Assembly: GCF_029395535.1 (NCBI RefSeq)
Contig: NZ_CP113920.1
Location: 434,001 to 498,000, forward strand
Direction of reading: 5' to 3'
Origin: Bifidobacterium sp. ESL0732
GTDB lineage: Bacteria > Actinomycetota > Actinomycetes > Actinomycetales > Bifidobacteriaceae
Length of the DNA stretch: 64,000 nucleotides
Notes under the pieces: generated by a model
What the model saw: only the letters and a program-made list of their open reading frames with translations
What the model was told of the DNA's origin: nothing
Database searches by the model: none
In this document: positions 62,620 to 64,000 of the stretch, piece by piece
Layout of the letters: the number at the start of each line of letters is the position of its first letter
Position numbering within the stretch: the stretch's first letter is position 1
Program-made: the position numbers and the translations under genes

Positions 62620-64000
62620 ATGGCATTCGAATTCGAAAAGGAACTGAGAGTCACCAAGACGAACATTCCGGGGCTGTTGGTGCTCGATCTGCCGGTGCAC
62701 GGCGACAACCGCGGCTGGTTCAAGGAGAACTGGCAGCGTGCCAAGATGACGGCTCTGGGACTGCCGGACTTCGGGCCGGTGCAGAACAACATCAGCTATA
62801 ACGATAAGAAGGGCGTCACGCGTGGAATCCACGCCGAGCCGTGGGACAAGTATATCTCGATCGCCGCCGGCGAGATCTTTGGAGCGTGGGTCGACCTGCG
62901 TCCCGGCGAGAGCTTCGGGCAGGTCTATACGACCCGTCTCGACCCGTCCCGTGCGATCTATGTGCCGCGTGGCGTGGGCGACAGCTTCCAGGCGTTGCAG
63001 GACGGCACGGTCTATACGTATCTGGTGAACGCGCACTGGTCGCTGGAGCAGAAGAAGACCTACACCTTCGTCAACCTCGCTGACCCGGATTTGCATATCG
63101 ATTGGCCCATCCCGCTGGAGGAGAGCGAGCGCAGCGAGGCCGACCTGCATCACCCGATGCTCAAGGACGCCAAGCCCATGGCTCCGCGTCGCACGTTGGT
63201 GACTGGCGCGAACGGACAACTTGGCCGGTCGATTCAGGCGTATGTCAAAGGGCATGGCCTGCAAGGCTTCGAGTTCACTGACCGTGATACGTTCGATTTC
63301 TCTAATCCCTCTTCTTATAAGAACTATGATTGGAATCTTTACGGCACCATCATCAATGCCGGTGGTTACACTGCGGTCGACAAAGCAGAAACCGAAGAAG
63401 GCCGTAGAACGGCATGGGGTACGAATGTGCACGGAGTAGCACTGTTGGCTAAAACTGCGCAAATGTATAACCTTACTTTGATTCATGTTTCCAGTGATTA
63501 CGTTTTCGACGGTGAGGTTCAAGAGCATACGGAAGACGAGGGATTTGCCCCGCTCGGTGTCTACGGTCAGACCAAAGCAGCTGCCGACGCGATTGTCTCT
63601 GTTGTTCCACGCCACTACATCATCCGATCAAGTTGGATTGTCGGCGACGGACACAATTTCGTTAGGACTATGATGAAGTTGTCTAATCGTGTGGCTGACC
63701 CGAATGATGAACTAACTCAGGTTAAGGTGGTCAATGACCAATATGGCCGTTTGACATTCACTGATGACATAGTCAACGGCATTTTCCATCTGCTCACTTC
63801 GAGTGCAAAGTGCGGAACGTATAATCTTACTGGTTCAGGGTCAGTGATGAGTTGGGCAGAAATTGCAAGGCGAGTATTCGAAAAAACTAATGGGAATAGT
63901 GACAAGGTTGTACCGGTTACCACGCAAGAATATTATGCGGAAGAAACTGGCTTGATTTCCCCTAGACCCACGAACAGTTTTTTGGACTTGGTGAAGCTAG
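62620..64000 (+). CDS. Fused dTDP-4-dehydrorhamnose 3,5-epimerase / dTDP-4-dehydrorhamnose reductase, 3' truncated by window end
   Basis: RmlC part (residues about 1-185): GLLVLDLPVHGDNRGWFKEN, then NNISYNDKKGVTRGIHAEPW (His-containing cupin core) and IYVPRGVGDSFQALQDGTVY. RmlD part (from about residue 190): RRTLVTGANGQLGRSI with NAD(P) glycine motif, NAGGYTAVDKAETEE, LIHVSSDYVFDG, and the catalytic Tyr-x-x-x-Lys in YGQTKAA. Together they make dTDP-L-rhamnose for the EPS rhamnosyltransferase. The first half is G/C-rich like the core genome. From about 63290 the composition drops to that of the cassette. The reading frame is still open at 64000. Confidence 0.93.
   Translation, partial: MAFEFEKELRVTKTNIPGLLVLDLPVHGDNRGWFKENWQRAKMTALGLPDFGPVQNNISYNDKKGVTRGIHAEPWDKYISIAAGEIFGAWVDLRPGESFGQVYTTRLDPSRAIYVPRGVGDSFQALQDGTVYTYLVNAHWSLEQKKTYTFVNLADPDLHIDWPIPLEESERSEADLHHPMLKDAKPMAPRRTLVTGANGQLGRSIQAYVKGHGLQGFEFTDRDTFDFSNPSSYKNYDWNLYGTIINAGGYTAVDKAETEEGRRTAWGTNVHGVALLAKTAQMYNLTLIHVSSDYVFDGEVQEHTEDEGFAPLGVYGQTKAAADAIVSVVPRHYIIRSSWIVGDGHNFVRTMMKLSNRVADPNDELTQVKVVNDQYGRLTFTDDIVNGIFHLLTSSAKCGTYNLTGSGSVMSWAEIARRVFEKTNGNSDKVVPVTTQEYYAEETGLISPRPTNSFLDLVKL

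Overview
The window is chromosomal DNA of a high-GC Gram-positive bacterium, almost certainly a Bifidobacterium. Evidence: the gene orders argS-lysA-hom-thrB, rne-rplU-rpmA-obgE-proB-aspC and tRNA-Trp-secE-nusG-rplK-rplA, actinobacterial-type LeuB-, Maf- and NusG-like proteins, sortase-anchored surface proteins with FIVAR repeats, and a G/C-rich third codon position across most of the core. The species cannot be fixed from the sequence alone.

Layout. (1) 1-1.8 kb: 3' end of a very large cell-wall-anchored surface protein, probably a glycan-active enzyme. (2) 1.9-4.1 kb: a tRNA-Arg(CCG) with an unpaired acceptor end and a large membrane protein of unknown function. (3) 4.4-29.9 kb: housekeeping block for aminoacylation (argS), the aspartate-family pathway (lysA, hom, thrB, dapE, aspC), NTP house-cleaning (a Maf-NUDIX fusion), RNA decay (rne), ribosome genes (rplU, rpmA, obgE, rplK, rplA), proline synthesis (proB) and secretion/transcription (secE, nusG). 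Two pseudogenes (a YafQ-type toxin and an LPXTG protein tail) sit after thrB. Four intergenic gaps of this block carry short palindromic repeat arrays with a strict 61- or 62-bp period. (4) 30.2-42.6 kb: an accessory catabolic cluster with a split transketolase, IolD, an aldehyde dehydrogenase, two IclR regulators, an MFS transporter, IolB, a LeuB-family beta-decarboxylating dehydrogenase and an IolH-like TIM barrel. (5) 42.9-45.7 kb: a membrane-tethered HNH nuclease and a DHA2 drug-type exporter. (6) 45.9-64 kb: an exopolysaccharide locus. It contains a priming glycosyltransferase, a DUF4012 protein, several glycosyltransferases, a Wzy/EpsG-like polymerase, GT-C-like membrane enzymes, a UbiA-type prenyltransferase, a Wzx flippase, a hexapeptide acetyltransferase and a fused RmlC-RmlD. 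The interior (about 47.9-62.6 kb) is strongly AT-rich, with genes on both strands, as in a horizontally exchanged cassette.

Most interesting reading: the inositol-type cluster lacks iolC, iolJ and a CoA-acylating iolA inside the window, but has a transketolase, a succinate-semialdehyde-type dehydrogenase and a malate/isopropylmalate-type decarboxylating dehydrogenase. 2-Deoxy-5-keto-D-gluconate, the IolB product, has the ketol group and D-threo stereochemistry of a transketolase donor. Transfer of its C2 unit to glyceraldehyde-3-phosphate would give xylulose-5-phosphate, the substrate of bifidobacterial phosphoketolase, plus a C4 semialdehyde. That semialdehyde could be oxidised to D-malate and then to pyruvate and CO2. 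This is inference from gene content and chemistry, but it explains every enzyme in the cluster except the IolH-like one.

All calls rest on reading the sequence and recalling family features; no database search was possible.
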